Source of the DNA: Bacteroidota bacterium
GTDB taxonomy: Bacteria > Bacteroidota > Bacteroidia > B-17B0 > Aurantibacillaceae
NCBI GenBank assembly: GCA_023433205.1
Contig: JAEZDS010000123.1
Span: 1 to 14,358, forward strand
Direction of reading: 5' to 3'
Length of the DNA stretch: 14,358 bases
Shown: in pieces, positions 1 through 7,400 of the stretch
How positions within the stretch are numbered: the stretch's first letter is position 1
Layout: each line of letters opens with the position of its first letter
Program-made: the position numbers and the translations under genes
The notes under the pieces: generated by a model
What the model saw: only the letters and a program-made list of their open reading frames with translations
The model's database searches: none
What the model was told of the DNA's origin: nothing

Positions 1-289
1 TGGTTATTATATCCTTAGCAAGGCTGCGGGTTTATTTGTAAACGCGAAAAAGGGTCCGGTGCTGCTGAATTATGGAATAGATGAATGCCGTTTTACCAAA
101 CCTGTTTACATGGGAAGTACAATTGGCGTGCGTTTTACCTGTAAGGAAAAGATCGATCAGGAAAAAAAGAACAGTGAAGACATAGCAAAAGGAATAGTTA
201 AGTGGCTGGTTGAGGTATATGACGAGACCAACGAAACCGTTGCTATTGCTACTATTCTTACCATGGTTAAAAAACGGAATCAGGATTAA
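1..289 (+). CDS. paaZ: PaaZ C-terminal MaoC-like hydratase domain (5' end outside window)
   Basis: Partial gene: the frame is open from base 2 and ends at TAA 287-289, leaving about 95 residues. Seen: the peptide contains AAGLFVNAKKGPVLLNYGID, then RFTKPVYMGSTIGVRFTCKE, and ends close to ATILTMV. Known family: this matches, from memory, the C-terminus of PaaZ, the bifunctional oxepin-CoA hydrolase (MaoC-like hotdog domain) and aldehyde dehydrogenase that opens the ring in aerobic phenylacetyl-CoA breakdown in the cytoplasm. The hotdog catalytic residues and the whole dehydrogenase half would lie upstream of the window, so bifunctionality cannot be confirmed. A stand-alone MaoC-family hydratase is the main alternative. 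The first in-frame ATG-like start inside the window is not credible, because the conserved motif continues upstream of it. Confidence 0.78.
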   Translation, partial: GYYILSKAAGLFVNAKKGPVLLNYGIDECRFTKPVYMGSTIGVRFTCKEKIDQEKKNSEDIAKGIVKWLVEVYDETNETVAIATILTMVKKRNQD

Positions 290-303
290 AACACTCTGCC
301 TTA

Positions 304-320
304 AATCTTTGTTATATTTA
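304..320 (+). promoter_or_regulatory. Possible weak -7 region for ridA
   Basis: Two overlapping candidates resemble the Bacteroidota -7 box TAnnTTTG, each with one mismatch: AATCTTTG at 304-311 and TATATTTA at 313-320. No TTTG -33 box lies at the expected distance upstream, so ridA may instead be read through from the paaZ-like gene, which ends 48 bases before it. Confidence 0.27.
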
Positions 321-337
321 CCGCCAAGACCCAGCAT

Positions 338-718
338 ATGAAAAAAATTGTCAATACCACAGCAGCCCCCTCACCTATCGGTCCATATAACCAGGCCGTT
401 ATTATGAATAACATTATGTTTGTAAGCGGCACAATTGCCATGGACCTTCAGAGCAAACAGCTGATAAAAACTACCATAAAGGAAGAGGCTAAAATTGTGA
501 TGGATTACATCGGTGCCATTCTTGAAGCTGGCGGCTGTTCGTTCGACAACGTGGTAAAAAGTACCATTTTCCTCAACGACATGAACAATTTTGTGCATGT
601 TAACGAAGTTTACGCCTCCTATTTTAAAGGGGAATTTCCGGCCCGGGCTACTATCCAGGCCGCCCGGCTCCCAAAAGATGCCAACGTGGAGATCAGTGTG
701 GAAGCCATTCTGACCTGA
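338..718 (+). CDS. ridA: RidA family enamine/imine deaminase
   Basis: Cytoplasmic RidA (YjgF/YER057c/UK114) protein, which hydrolyses reactive enamine/imine intermediates such as 2-aminoacrylate released by PLP enzymes, protecting those enzymes from inactivation. At 126 residues it is the normal full length. Seen: SPIGPYNQA at residues 12-20, FVSGTIAMD at 28-36, and the signature PARATIQAARLPKDANVEI at 101-119. Arg103 aligns with the catalytic Arg105 of E. coli RidA and Glu118 with Glu120; the E. coli Cys107 position is Thr105 here, which is common in the family. The family assembles as trimers with active sites between subunits. The ATG at 338 is well placed for the conserved N-terminus, although no Shine-Dalgarno sequence is visible. 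It lies 48 bases after the paaZ-like gene. RidA family assignment is secure; the exact RidA subgroup is inferred from the conserved Arg. Confidence 0.93.
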   Translation: MKKIVNTTAAPSPIGPYNQAVIMNNIMFVSGTIAMDLQSKQLIKTTIKEEAKIVMDYIGAILEAGGCSFDNVVKSTIFLNDMNNFVHVNEVYASYFKGEFPARATIQAARLPKDANVEISVEAILT

Positions 719-721
719 ATT

Positions 722-752
722 GTTAAAAAATAACTGATTTTTAACGTTTTTT
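722..752 (+). terminator. AT-rich hairpin terminator after ridA
   Basis: GTTAAAAA (722-729) pairs exactly with TTTTTAAC (738-745) across an 8-base loop and is followed by a T-run from 747. It starts 4 bases after the ridA stop and lies before the promoter of the next gene, as expected for a Rho-independent terminator. The stem is A/T-rich and therefore weak. Confidence 0.4.
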
Positions 753-761
753 CTCTGAAAA

Positions 762-792
762 TTTGTTGCAGATAAAATTTTCTCTACCTTTG
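762..792 (+). promoter_or_regulatory. Consensus Bacteroidota promoter for the RRM gene
   Basis: TTTG at 762-765, exactly 19 bases, then TACCTTTG at 785-792. Both boxes and the spacing fit the published Bacteroidota sigma-ABfr consensus (TTTG, about 19 bases, TAnnTTTG). Transcription would start near 796-799, giving a leader of about 20-25 bases before the ATG at 821. Confidence 0.72.
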
Positions 793-820
793 ATTTGTAC
801 CACACAAAAAAATAGACACT

Positions 821-1090
821 ATGAACATTTTTATCAGCAACATCAGTTTTAAAGTAAGGGAACAGGCTCTACAGGATCTATTCGCGCAGTATGGCGAAGT
901 TACAAGTGTACGGATCATAAAAGACAAAGAAACCCGTCGCAGCAAAGGTTACGGCTTTGTTGAAATGGCCAACGATAACGAAGCACACGCGGCAATTAAC
1001 GCACTCAATGGCACCATGCATTACGATCGTAATATCGTTGTTGCAGAGGCCAAGGGCAAAAAAGAGCCCGCAGCCCAGTCACCTGAATAG
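821..1090 (+). CDS. Single-RRM RNA-binding protein
   Basis: Small RNA-binding protein of 89 residues consisting of one RNA recognition motif (about residues 1-78) plus a short charged tail ending KGKKEPAAQSPE. Seen: RNP2 IFISNI at residues 3-8 and RNP1 KGYGFVEM at 42-49, with the aromatic residues Phe4, Tyr44 and Phe46 that stack on RNA bases in this fold. Known: bacterial one-RRM proteins of this size occur in cyanobacteria (Rbp proteins) and widely in Bacteroidota, where members such as RbpB of Bacteroides thetaiotaomicron bind RNA globally and are thought to stand in for missing Hfq-like chaperones. It is monocistronic, with its own consensus promoter just upstream and a terminator just downstream. 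No Shine-Dalgarno sequence; the leader is A-rich. The RNA targets cannot be told from the sequence. Confidence 0.92.
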   Translation: MNIFISNISFKVREQALQDLFAQYGEVTSVRIIKDKETRRSKGYGFVEMANDNEAHAAINALNGTMHYDRNIVVAEAKGKKEPAAQSPE

Positions 1091-1117
1091 GTTATTATCG
1101 CATAAATTTTTTCTTTC

Positions 1118-1144
1118 CCCGGGATCAGAAGTTCCGGGTTTTTT
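1118..1144 (+). terminator. Rho-independent terminator after the RRM gene
   Basis: A 7-bp stem pairs CCCGGGA (1118-1124) with TTCCGGG (1132-1138), including one G-T wobble, around a 7-base loop, and is followed by six T residues (1139-1144). It sits 27 bases after the RRM stop codon and before the carB promoter, so it separates the two units. Confidence 0.78.
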
Positions 1145-1174
1145 ATTTCTTTTTTATTCTATTAATATCTTTCT

Positions 1175-1204
1175 TTTGCGCTCTGTGCTGCTTCCTTATC
1201 TTTG
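1175..1204 (+). promoter_or_regulatory. Consensus Bacteroidota promoter for carB
   Basis: TTTG at 1175-1178, an 18-base spacer, then TATCTTTG at 1197-1204, an exact match to TAnnTTTG. The predicted start near 1208-1211 leaves a leader of about 20 A/T-rich bases ending in an A-rich run before the ATG at 1230, with no Shine-Dalgarno sequence. No attenuator or operator-like structure is visible in so short a leader. Confidence 0.72.
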
Positions 1205-1229
1205 CACAATTTTTATCCATAAAAAATAA

Positions 1230-4046
1230 ATGCCAAAAGATCCATCAATAAAGTCTGTTCTTATTATCGGCTCTGGTCCCATTGTTATCGGTCAGGCCTG
1301 CGAATTTGATTACTCCGGCTCACAGGCTGCCAGGAGTTTGCGCGAAGAAGGAATTGAAGTAACACTCATCAACTCAAATCCCGCAACCATCATGACCGAC
1401 AAGGTCACCGCCGACCACATTTACCTGTTGCCACTTGAGGTAAAGAGTATCATCAAAATACTTGAAGAACGAAAGATAGATGCTGTTCTTCCAACAATGG
1501 GTGGACAAACAGGACTGAATCTCGCAATGAAATGCGAAGATCAGGGGGTGTGGAAAAAGTACGGCGTACGTATGATAGGTGTAGACACCGAGGCCATCAA
1601 AATTACCGAAGACCGGGACCTCTTCAGGGCTCGCATGGAGGAGATCGGGGTGAATATGGCTCCCAGCAAAATAGCAAAGTCTTTTCTTGAAGGAAAAAGT
1701 ATCGCGCAGGATTTTGGTTTTCCGTTAGTGATCAGGCCTTCATTTACCCTTGGCGGAAGCGGAGGGTCGGTGGTTTACGAAAAGGAGAATTTTGATAATC
1801 TTCTCAACCGCGGATTACAAACCTCGCCCATTCACGAAGTACTGATAGATAAAGCAGTGCTTGGATGGAAAGAATTTGAACTGGAGCTCCTGCGCGACCA
1901 CGCTGATAATGTAGCTATTATTTGTTCGATCGAGAATTTCGACCCAATGGGCGTGCACACGGGCGACAGCATAACTGTTGCACCTGCCATGACCCTGAGT
2001 GATTCAACCTTTCAGAAAATGCGGTCAATGGCAATCCACATGATGCGGAGCATAGGCAACTTTTCAGGAGGTTGTAACGTGCAGTTTGCCGTGAGCAACG
2101 ACGAAAAAGAGGAAATTATCGCCATTGAAATAAATCCCCGTGTATCGCGCTCTTCTGCCCTGGCAAGTAAAGCCACCGGATACCCTATTGCCCGCATCGC
2201 AAGCAAACTGGCCATTGGTTACCGGCTTGATGAACTGATCAACGAGATCACCAAAAGCACCTCGGCCTATTTTGAACCAACGCTTGATTACGTAATTGTG
2301 AAGATCCCGCGCTGGAACTTTGACAAGTTCAAAGGATCTAACAGGGAGCTAGGTTTTCAGATGAAATCAGTAGGCGAAGTAATGGCTATTGGAAGAAGTT
2401 TTCAGGAAGCACTTCAGAAAGCCTGCCAGAGTCTTGAAATAAAACGAAACGGCCTGGGTGCAGATGGCAAAGAGATCACTGACCAGGCTGAACTTCTCCG
2501 GGCCCTTGAACGGCCAAGCTGGAACAGGTTGTTTATGATCTACGATGCCATGAAACTGGGCATCAGTATCAAAACTATTCAGAAACTTACGCGTATTGAC
2601 ATGTGGTTTCTGCAGCAGATCGAAGAACTGATAGCACTTGAGAGAGAAATTCAGAGACACAGTCTGGCCGGCATTCCCCGTGAATTGTTTTATGAGGCCA
2701 AGCAGAAAGGATATGCCGACAGGCAGATCGCGCACCTGCTGCGCTGCCTCGAAAGCGAAGTGTACACAAAACGTAATGAGCTTGGTATTAAACGCGTGTA
2801 TAAACTGGTAGATACCTGCGCCGCCGAATTCGAAGCTAAAACGCCTTATTACTATTCAACTTTTGAGGATGAAAATGAGAGTGTACGCACCGAAAAGAAA
2901 AAGGTAGTGATTCTGGGCAGCGGTCCTAACCGTATCGGGCAGGGAATTGAATTTGATTACAGCTGCGTTCACGGCGTTATCGCTGCAAAAGAATGCGGTT
3001 ATGAGACCATCATGATCAATTGCAACCCTGAAACAGTCAGCACCGATTTCAGCACTGCCGACAAATTATATTTCGAACCTGTTTTCTGGGAACACATTTA
3101 CGACATTATACTCCACGAACAGCCAGAGGGGGTAATTGTTCAGCTGGGTGGCCAGACAGCGCTGAAGCTGGCTGAAAAACTTCACCGTTACGGCATCAAA
3201 ATTATTGGTACAGATTTTAAATCGCTCGACCTTGCGGAAGACCGCGGTAGTTTTTCATCGCTCTTAAAAAAACACAACATCCCCTACCCTGAATTTGGTG
3301 TTATTGAGGATGCAGAAGAGGCAATTGTTTTAAGCAGAAAATTAGGATTCCCTTTGCTGGTGCGACCAAGTTATGTGCTTGGCGGTCAAAGCATGAAAAT
3401 TGTGATAAATGAGCAGGAACTTGAACAGCATGTAGTAAAACTGCTGAACGACCTGCCCGATAACAAAGTATTGCTCGACCACTTTCTGCAGGGTGCCATT
3501 GAAGCGGAAGCCGATGCCATCTGCGACGGTAAAGATGTTTACATCATAGGGATCATGGAGCACATTGAACCGGCAGGCATTCACAGCGGCGACAGTTATG
3601 CGGTGCTTCCCCCTTTCGATCTTAATGATGATGTTATAAAACAGATTGAAGAGCACACCAAAACAATAGCACTGGCATTAAACACAGTGGGGCTGTTGAA
3701 TATACAATTTGCCATAAAAAACAATAAGGTTTACATAATTGAAGCCAATCCAAGAGCCTCACGCACGGTACCATTCATCGCCAAGGCCTATGACGAACCT
3801 TATGTGAATTATGCCACCAAGGTGATGCTAGGTGAGAAAAAAATAAAAGATTTTAAGTTCAATCCCAGAAAAAAAGGATATGCCATAAAAATTCCGGTCT
3901 TCAGTTACGAGAAGTTTCCTGAGATCCAGAAAGAGCTGGGGCCTGAGATGAAAAGCACCGGTGAGGCGATTTACTTCATCGACGATCTTCACGATGAATA
4001 TTTTCTTAATATCTACAGCGAAAGAAACCTTTATCTGAGTAAATAG
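1230..4046 (+). CDS. carB: Carbamoyl-phosphate synthase large subunit, lacking the MGS-like domain
   Basis: Cytoplasmic CarB makes carbamoyl phosphate from bicarbonate, two ATP and ammonia channelled from the CarA glutaminase, feeding pyrimidine and arginine synthesis. Seen: two homologous halves. The first opens with GSGPIVIGQACEFDYSG (residues 14-30). Arg129 and Arg169 fall at the same numbers as the E. coli ATP-site arginines, and Gln285, Glu300 and Asn302 match its metal ligands. The second half begins near residue 556 with GSGPNRIGQGIEFDYS and carries its own LNIQFAI...IIEANPRASR metal site. The protein ends at residue 938, just after GPEMKSTGEA, whereas E. coli CarB has 1073 residues. 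The missing part is the MGS-like allosteric domain that binds UMP and ornithine. The stop is followed by non-coding sequence with no continuing domain, and I recall similarly short CarB proteins in other Bacteroidota, so this is probably the natural form rather than a truncation. No carA lies in the window. Confidence 0.96.
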   Translation: MPKDPSIKSVLIIGSGPIVIGQACEFDYSGSQAARSLREEGIEVTLINSNPATIMTDKVTADHIYLLPLEVKSIIKILEERKIDAVLPTMGGQTGLNLAMKCEDQGVWKKYGVRMIGVDTEAIKITEDRDLFRARMEEIGVNMAPSKIAKSFLEGKSIAQDFGFPLVIRPSFTLGGSGGSVVYEKENFDNLLNRGLQTSPIHEVLIDKAVLGWKEFELELLRDHADNVAIICSIENFDPMGVHTGDSITVAPAMTLSDSTFQKMRSMAIHMMRSIGNFSGGCNVQFAVSNDEKEEIIAIEINPRVSRSSALASKATGYPIARIASKLAIGYRLDELINEITKSTSAYFEPTLDYVIVKIPRWNFDKFKGSNRELGFQMKSVGEVMAIGRSFQEALQKACQSLEIKRNGLGADGKEITDQAELLRALERPSWNRLFMIYDAMKLGISIKTIQKLTRIDMWFLQQIEELIALEREIQRHSLAGIPRELFYEAKQKGYADRQIAHLLRCLESEVYTKRNELGIKRVYKLVDTCAAEFEAKTPYYYSTFEDENESVRTEKKKVVILGSGPNRIGQGIEFDYSCVHGVIAAKECGYETIMINCNPETVSTDFSTADKLYFEPVFWEHIYDIILHEQPEGVIVQLGGQTALKLAEKLHRYGIKIIGTDFKSLDLAEDRGSFSSLLKKHNIPYPEFGVIEDAEEAIVLSRKLGFPLLVRPSYVLGGQSMKIVINEQELEQHVVKLLNDLPDNKVLLDHFLQGAIEAEADAICDGKDVYIIGIMEHIEPAGIHSGDSYAVLPPFDLNDDVIKQIEEHTKTIALALNTVGLLNIQFAIKNNKVYIIEANPRASRTVPFIAKAYDEPYVNYATKVMLGEKKIKDFKFNPRKKGYAIKIPVFSYEKFPEIQKELGPEMKSTGEAIYFIDDLHDEYFLNIYSERNLYLSK

Positions 4047-4097
4047 GCTCTGCTGAAAAAGTCCAGAGTGTATCACGGCGGAACTTCGTGAGCGAGG

Positions 4098-4120
4098 CCC
4101 GGAAAAGCTCCGGGGGAGCT
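4098..4120 (+). repeat. Two mutually exclusive overlapping hairpins
   Basis: CCCGGA (4098-4103) pairs with TCCGGG (4109-4114), or alternatively AGCTCC (4106-4111) pairs with GGAGCT (4115-4120). The two 6-bp stems overlap and cannot form together. No T-run follows, so neither is a standard terminator. Confidence 0.5.
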
Positions 4121-4209
4121 TTGAACGAGCAAGCGGCGGGCGAAGCTGTATGGTTGCCACCACAAAAGCTGGCCCATAAGGCCACTGGCTCAAAATAATA
4201 AGCCGCAGC

Positions 4210-4227
4210 CTCCCGAAGCATCGGGAG
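4210..4227. repeat. Perfect 7-bp hairpin
   Basis: CTCCCGA (4210-4216) pairs perfectly with TCGGGAG (4221-4227) around the 4-base loop AGCA. There is no T-run on either side. It lies inside the putative MITE-like element and may be part of its folded structure. Confidence 0.6.
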
Positions 4228-4435
4228 TAGCAGCTGATGTGCTATGGGCTAGCTCTTAAACCACAATTTTCATGAAATCATGTGCGCGGGTTGTAGTGAT
4301 TATGCTCTCAATTCCTTGCAGATGAATGCAAAATAGCAAAGCCAAAATATTAACGGTTAATGCAACGAGCGTTTTTCAGCAGGTTCACAGGATTGATTGC
4401 TGCCCTGCATAGCTGCCCTGTAAAGTTACCGGCAT

Positions 4436-4466
4436 AAAAAAGGTCCGGAAATTTCCGGACCTTTTT
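4436..4466. terminator. Perfect palindromic bidirectional terminator
   Basis: GGTCCGGAAA (4442-4451) is followed at once by its exact reverse complement TTTCCGGACC (4452-4461). An A-run (4436-4441) and a T-run (4462-4466) flank it, so a hairpin plus U-tract forms on either strand. On the minus strand it lies about 20 bases beyond the stop of the 1236-aa surface protein; on the plus strand it would stop read-through from carB, about 390 bases upstream. Confidence 0.85.
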
Positions 4467-4486
4467 AGTGACTGACTTATTATCTC

Positions 4487-7400
4487 TTATCTGATAAGTG
4501 AAAGTGTACCTTTTTCATCGTATTCTTTTCCATCGAAACCTTTGGCGGTTATGATGTAGAAGTAAGTGCCTGTAGGGGCCTCTTTACCGGTCATTGTGGT
4601 TCCATCCCACTCTATCTGCCCTTTTTCACTGCTCACCTCATACACCTTATTGCCCCAGCGGTCATAAATGAGCGCTGTGATCTGTGAAAGATTGCTTGAT
4701 CGCTGCAGGAAGAACAGATCATTAACTCCGTCTCCATTAGGTGTAAACACGTTGGGTATCACCATCTGTGAAGGTATATCAACCGCTATTACCACTTTTG
4801 CGGTATCAAGACATTCGCCTTTGCGGGCAAACAGCGTAACCGTGTACTGTCCCGGCTGATGGTAGGTAACATTTGTTGAGGTTACCGAAGAGAGGCTGGC
4901 AGTTAATGAATTGCCAAACACCCACAGTGATTCAATATCCACACTGTCCTGGGAAGTATGCGACTTGTTGTGTAAAGTAACAGTAAAAGGAGCATAGCCG
5001 CTTACTTTTTCAGCTTCTATGTCTGCAACCAGTGTATCGCTGAATACCTCCATTGTAGCTTCGGTAGCGCAGCCATTTTCTGTGTCGGTCACCACTACCC
5101 TGTACACACCGGTAGAAAATGCAGTGAGTGTGCGCGAAGTGGCTCCTGACACTGTCTGAGTTCCGGAAGATGTCCAGTTGTAAACCAGACCTACTGTAGA
5201 AGTACTGATCTGAGGTACGATAGGTGTTGACAGCGCGCCACAGCCCAGCATTGGTTTTTCAAGCGGAGCTTCAACCAGCGGATATACCCTGTCTTCCTCC
5301 ACGGTAACAACGGTAGTTGATCTACAGCCATTGTTCAGGTCGGTAGCTGTCATCGTATAACTTCCCTGGTAAAAGGCATCGTAGGTAGTGCTGTTTTCAC
5401 GCGGCAGCTGTGGTGATGGACCCTCCCAAAGGCTGGAAACCACAGGAAGCGGTTTTGGGAATGGATTACCTGCTCCCCAGGTGCTGTTGTTCGAAAGAAC
5501 CACACTTGGCGTAACGCAGGTCAGAATTACTGAAGTACCGCTGATGCGGGCCAATGGTGGGAAAAGATTCTGAGCCATCACAACAGGCACCGAGCTGGTA
5601 CAGGTACTGCTGTTGTCTTCAACCACCAGCGTATAAGTTGCAATGAGCGTTTGAGTAGGTTTCGTGAAGTCTACACTAACCGGCAGTTCATCGCCGCTCT
5701 GTACCTGACTCTGTGGCAGCCTCCAGCGGTAATTTACGTTTGGAGAATAACTTATACCCTTGATAACTGTAGTAGGCGTAAAACAGGAAAGGATGGTAAC
5801 CGGTGTAATAACCGAATCAATTGAAGGCGGCGTGGTGTTACTTAATACTGAAATTGGTATGCGGGTTACACAGCCATTGGCATTGTTCTTGGTTACCACC
5901 GTGTAATTACCGGGAATAACAGTTGTGTATTTGCTTTGTGTACTTAACACACCCGGCGCCAGCACTGAGCTTGCCCCTGGCGTAAGCAGACTGTAACTTA
6001 CCGCCCCGCCCGGATCGGTTGGCGAAGCCTGCGCTCCGTCAATATTTATCTCTGCAACGCTTCTTGAATTACAGCCGAGTGTAAAGTTCTGAGCGCTGGT
6101 AAGAGAGAAAGTAGGAAACCCGTCAGAAGAAGCAATGGTGAACTGCCTGGTGGTTTTACAGCCATTCTCAAGATTGGTCAACTGATAGGTATAGGTACCC
6201 GGAGGACCAGGCAAATAAGAACTGTTTTGATTGGTGGAAACAAAACTACCTCCCAAAGGACTGAGAAATGAATGCTGTATGTTCACGGTAGGCGTGGTTG
6301 CTGAAACATTCACCGCAGATCCTGCTGTTGCGCAGGTTATGTTCTGGAAGGTTGGAGATATAGTTCCCACAGGCAACTGCTTGCTTTCTCCAATACTTAA
6401 AGTACGGGTGCGTGCGCATTTGGAGACAGGATCGCTCAGCGTTACTGTATAAGAACCCGGAGTGGTAACTACAATGCCCTGAGCATTTGAGGTGAAATTG
6501 TTATTTGACCAGAAATACTCCTTGGAACCATAAGTATAGGTTGTAGTTACATCAAGGCTGATGCTGGGTGTTAAACAGGTTAAGGTATAGGTGCCAGTAT
6601 TGTTGGTGACCGTAAATTCAGGTACCGGTGCAGGTGGATTTACGCCCAGGGTTAATGTCACCGGACAGCCGATCTGGTCGGCGGCAGTAACCGTGACGAC
6701 CATAGTGGGCGAATTAACGGGCGGAATAATGTACTGTGCCGAGGTGGTGGAACTATTAATATTGTACGGAGGTGGATACCAGGTAAGGTGCGAGGGATTG
6801 CCCGCGGAACCTCCGGGAGTTACGGTGACGACTGCTATTGTATCGCCACATTGTGCCTGCTGAACATTACCCACCAGTGTAGGCGCGGGCGTTACTGTGG
6901 TTTGAACGATCCTTGTAAAGGCGGCACAGCCTCCGGGAGGATTCATGTATAATGTGTAGGTGGCCGATATCGATGTGGTAAAACACTGATTAGTGAATGA
7001 AGGGGTGCTGTATCCCGGAGGAATGTTGGGGCCGGCCCATGAGTAGGGCCCGAGTCCGGGAGTGGCACAAATTGTGGCGCCGCTGGGTCCGCAGGTAGGT
7101 ACTATAACATTTGTGTCTCCTGCAGGAAACGGTGTGCCATTGCCAAGAATCGACATTGGACCGCACTGTGCATCAAAATATACGTAACCAAAATGCCCGC
7201 CGGCAGTACAATCTGATGCTACAATATCAATTGTTATGGTTTGATTAATGTATGCCGTAAGGTCCATTGAACTCAGCTGCCACTTATTAAAAACGTACTG
7301 AACACCTGATTGTGTAGGACTATAAGCTGAGCAAGGAGTTACAGTTGAGCCGCCAGAGGGGATAGAAAGAAACTGGATACCAGATGTTGTATTGGTACAC

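Larger units (their letters stand above)
4050..4382. mobile_element. Putative MITE or insertion-sequence remnant with terminal inverted repeats
   Basis: CTGCTGAAAAA at 4050-4060 is repeated exactly in inverted orientation as TTTTTCAGCAG at 4372-4382, bounding about 333 bp. Inside are several G/C-rich hairpins (4098-4114, 4106-4120, 4210-4227), in contrast with the more A/T-rich sequence at the right end. There is no open frame with transposase motifs, so any movement would depend on a transposase elsewhere. No convincing target-site duplication could be picked out beside the repeats, and the outer flanks differ (GCT left, AAC right in the same orientation). The termini resemble those of some DDE-family insertion sequences, but I cannot name the family. 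A structured non-mobile region with a chance inverted repeat is the alternative. Confidence 0.45.
4047..4486. other. 440-base intergenic region between converging genes
   Basis: No credible gene. It holds a putative MITE-like element (4050-4382) with internal hairpins, a 9-base direct repeat GCTGCCCTG at 4399-4407 and 4412-4420, and the palindromic terminator near 4442-4461. The short frames crossing it on the minus strand run into the carB coding sequence and have no recognisable domain. Confidence 0.7.

Noticed and set aside
957..1229. 90-residue frame overlapping the RRM gene and running to the carB start
   Set aside because: It overlaps the RRM gene in another frame, crosses a clear terminator and the carB promoter, and has no recognisable domain.
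3828..4221. Minus-strand frames across the end of carB and the intergenic region
   Set aside because: They read antisense through conserved carB sequence and the hairpin-rich region, with no domain, signal peptide or promoter.
4268..4277. Operator-like palindrome TTTCATGAAA
   Set aside because: Short and A/T-rich, with no nearby promoter or divergent gene to regulate.
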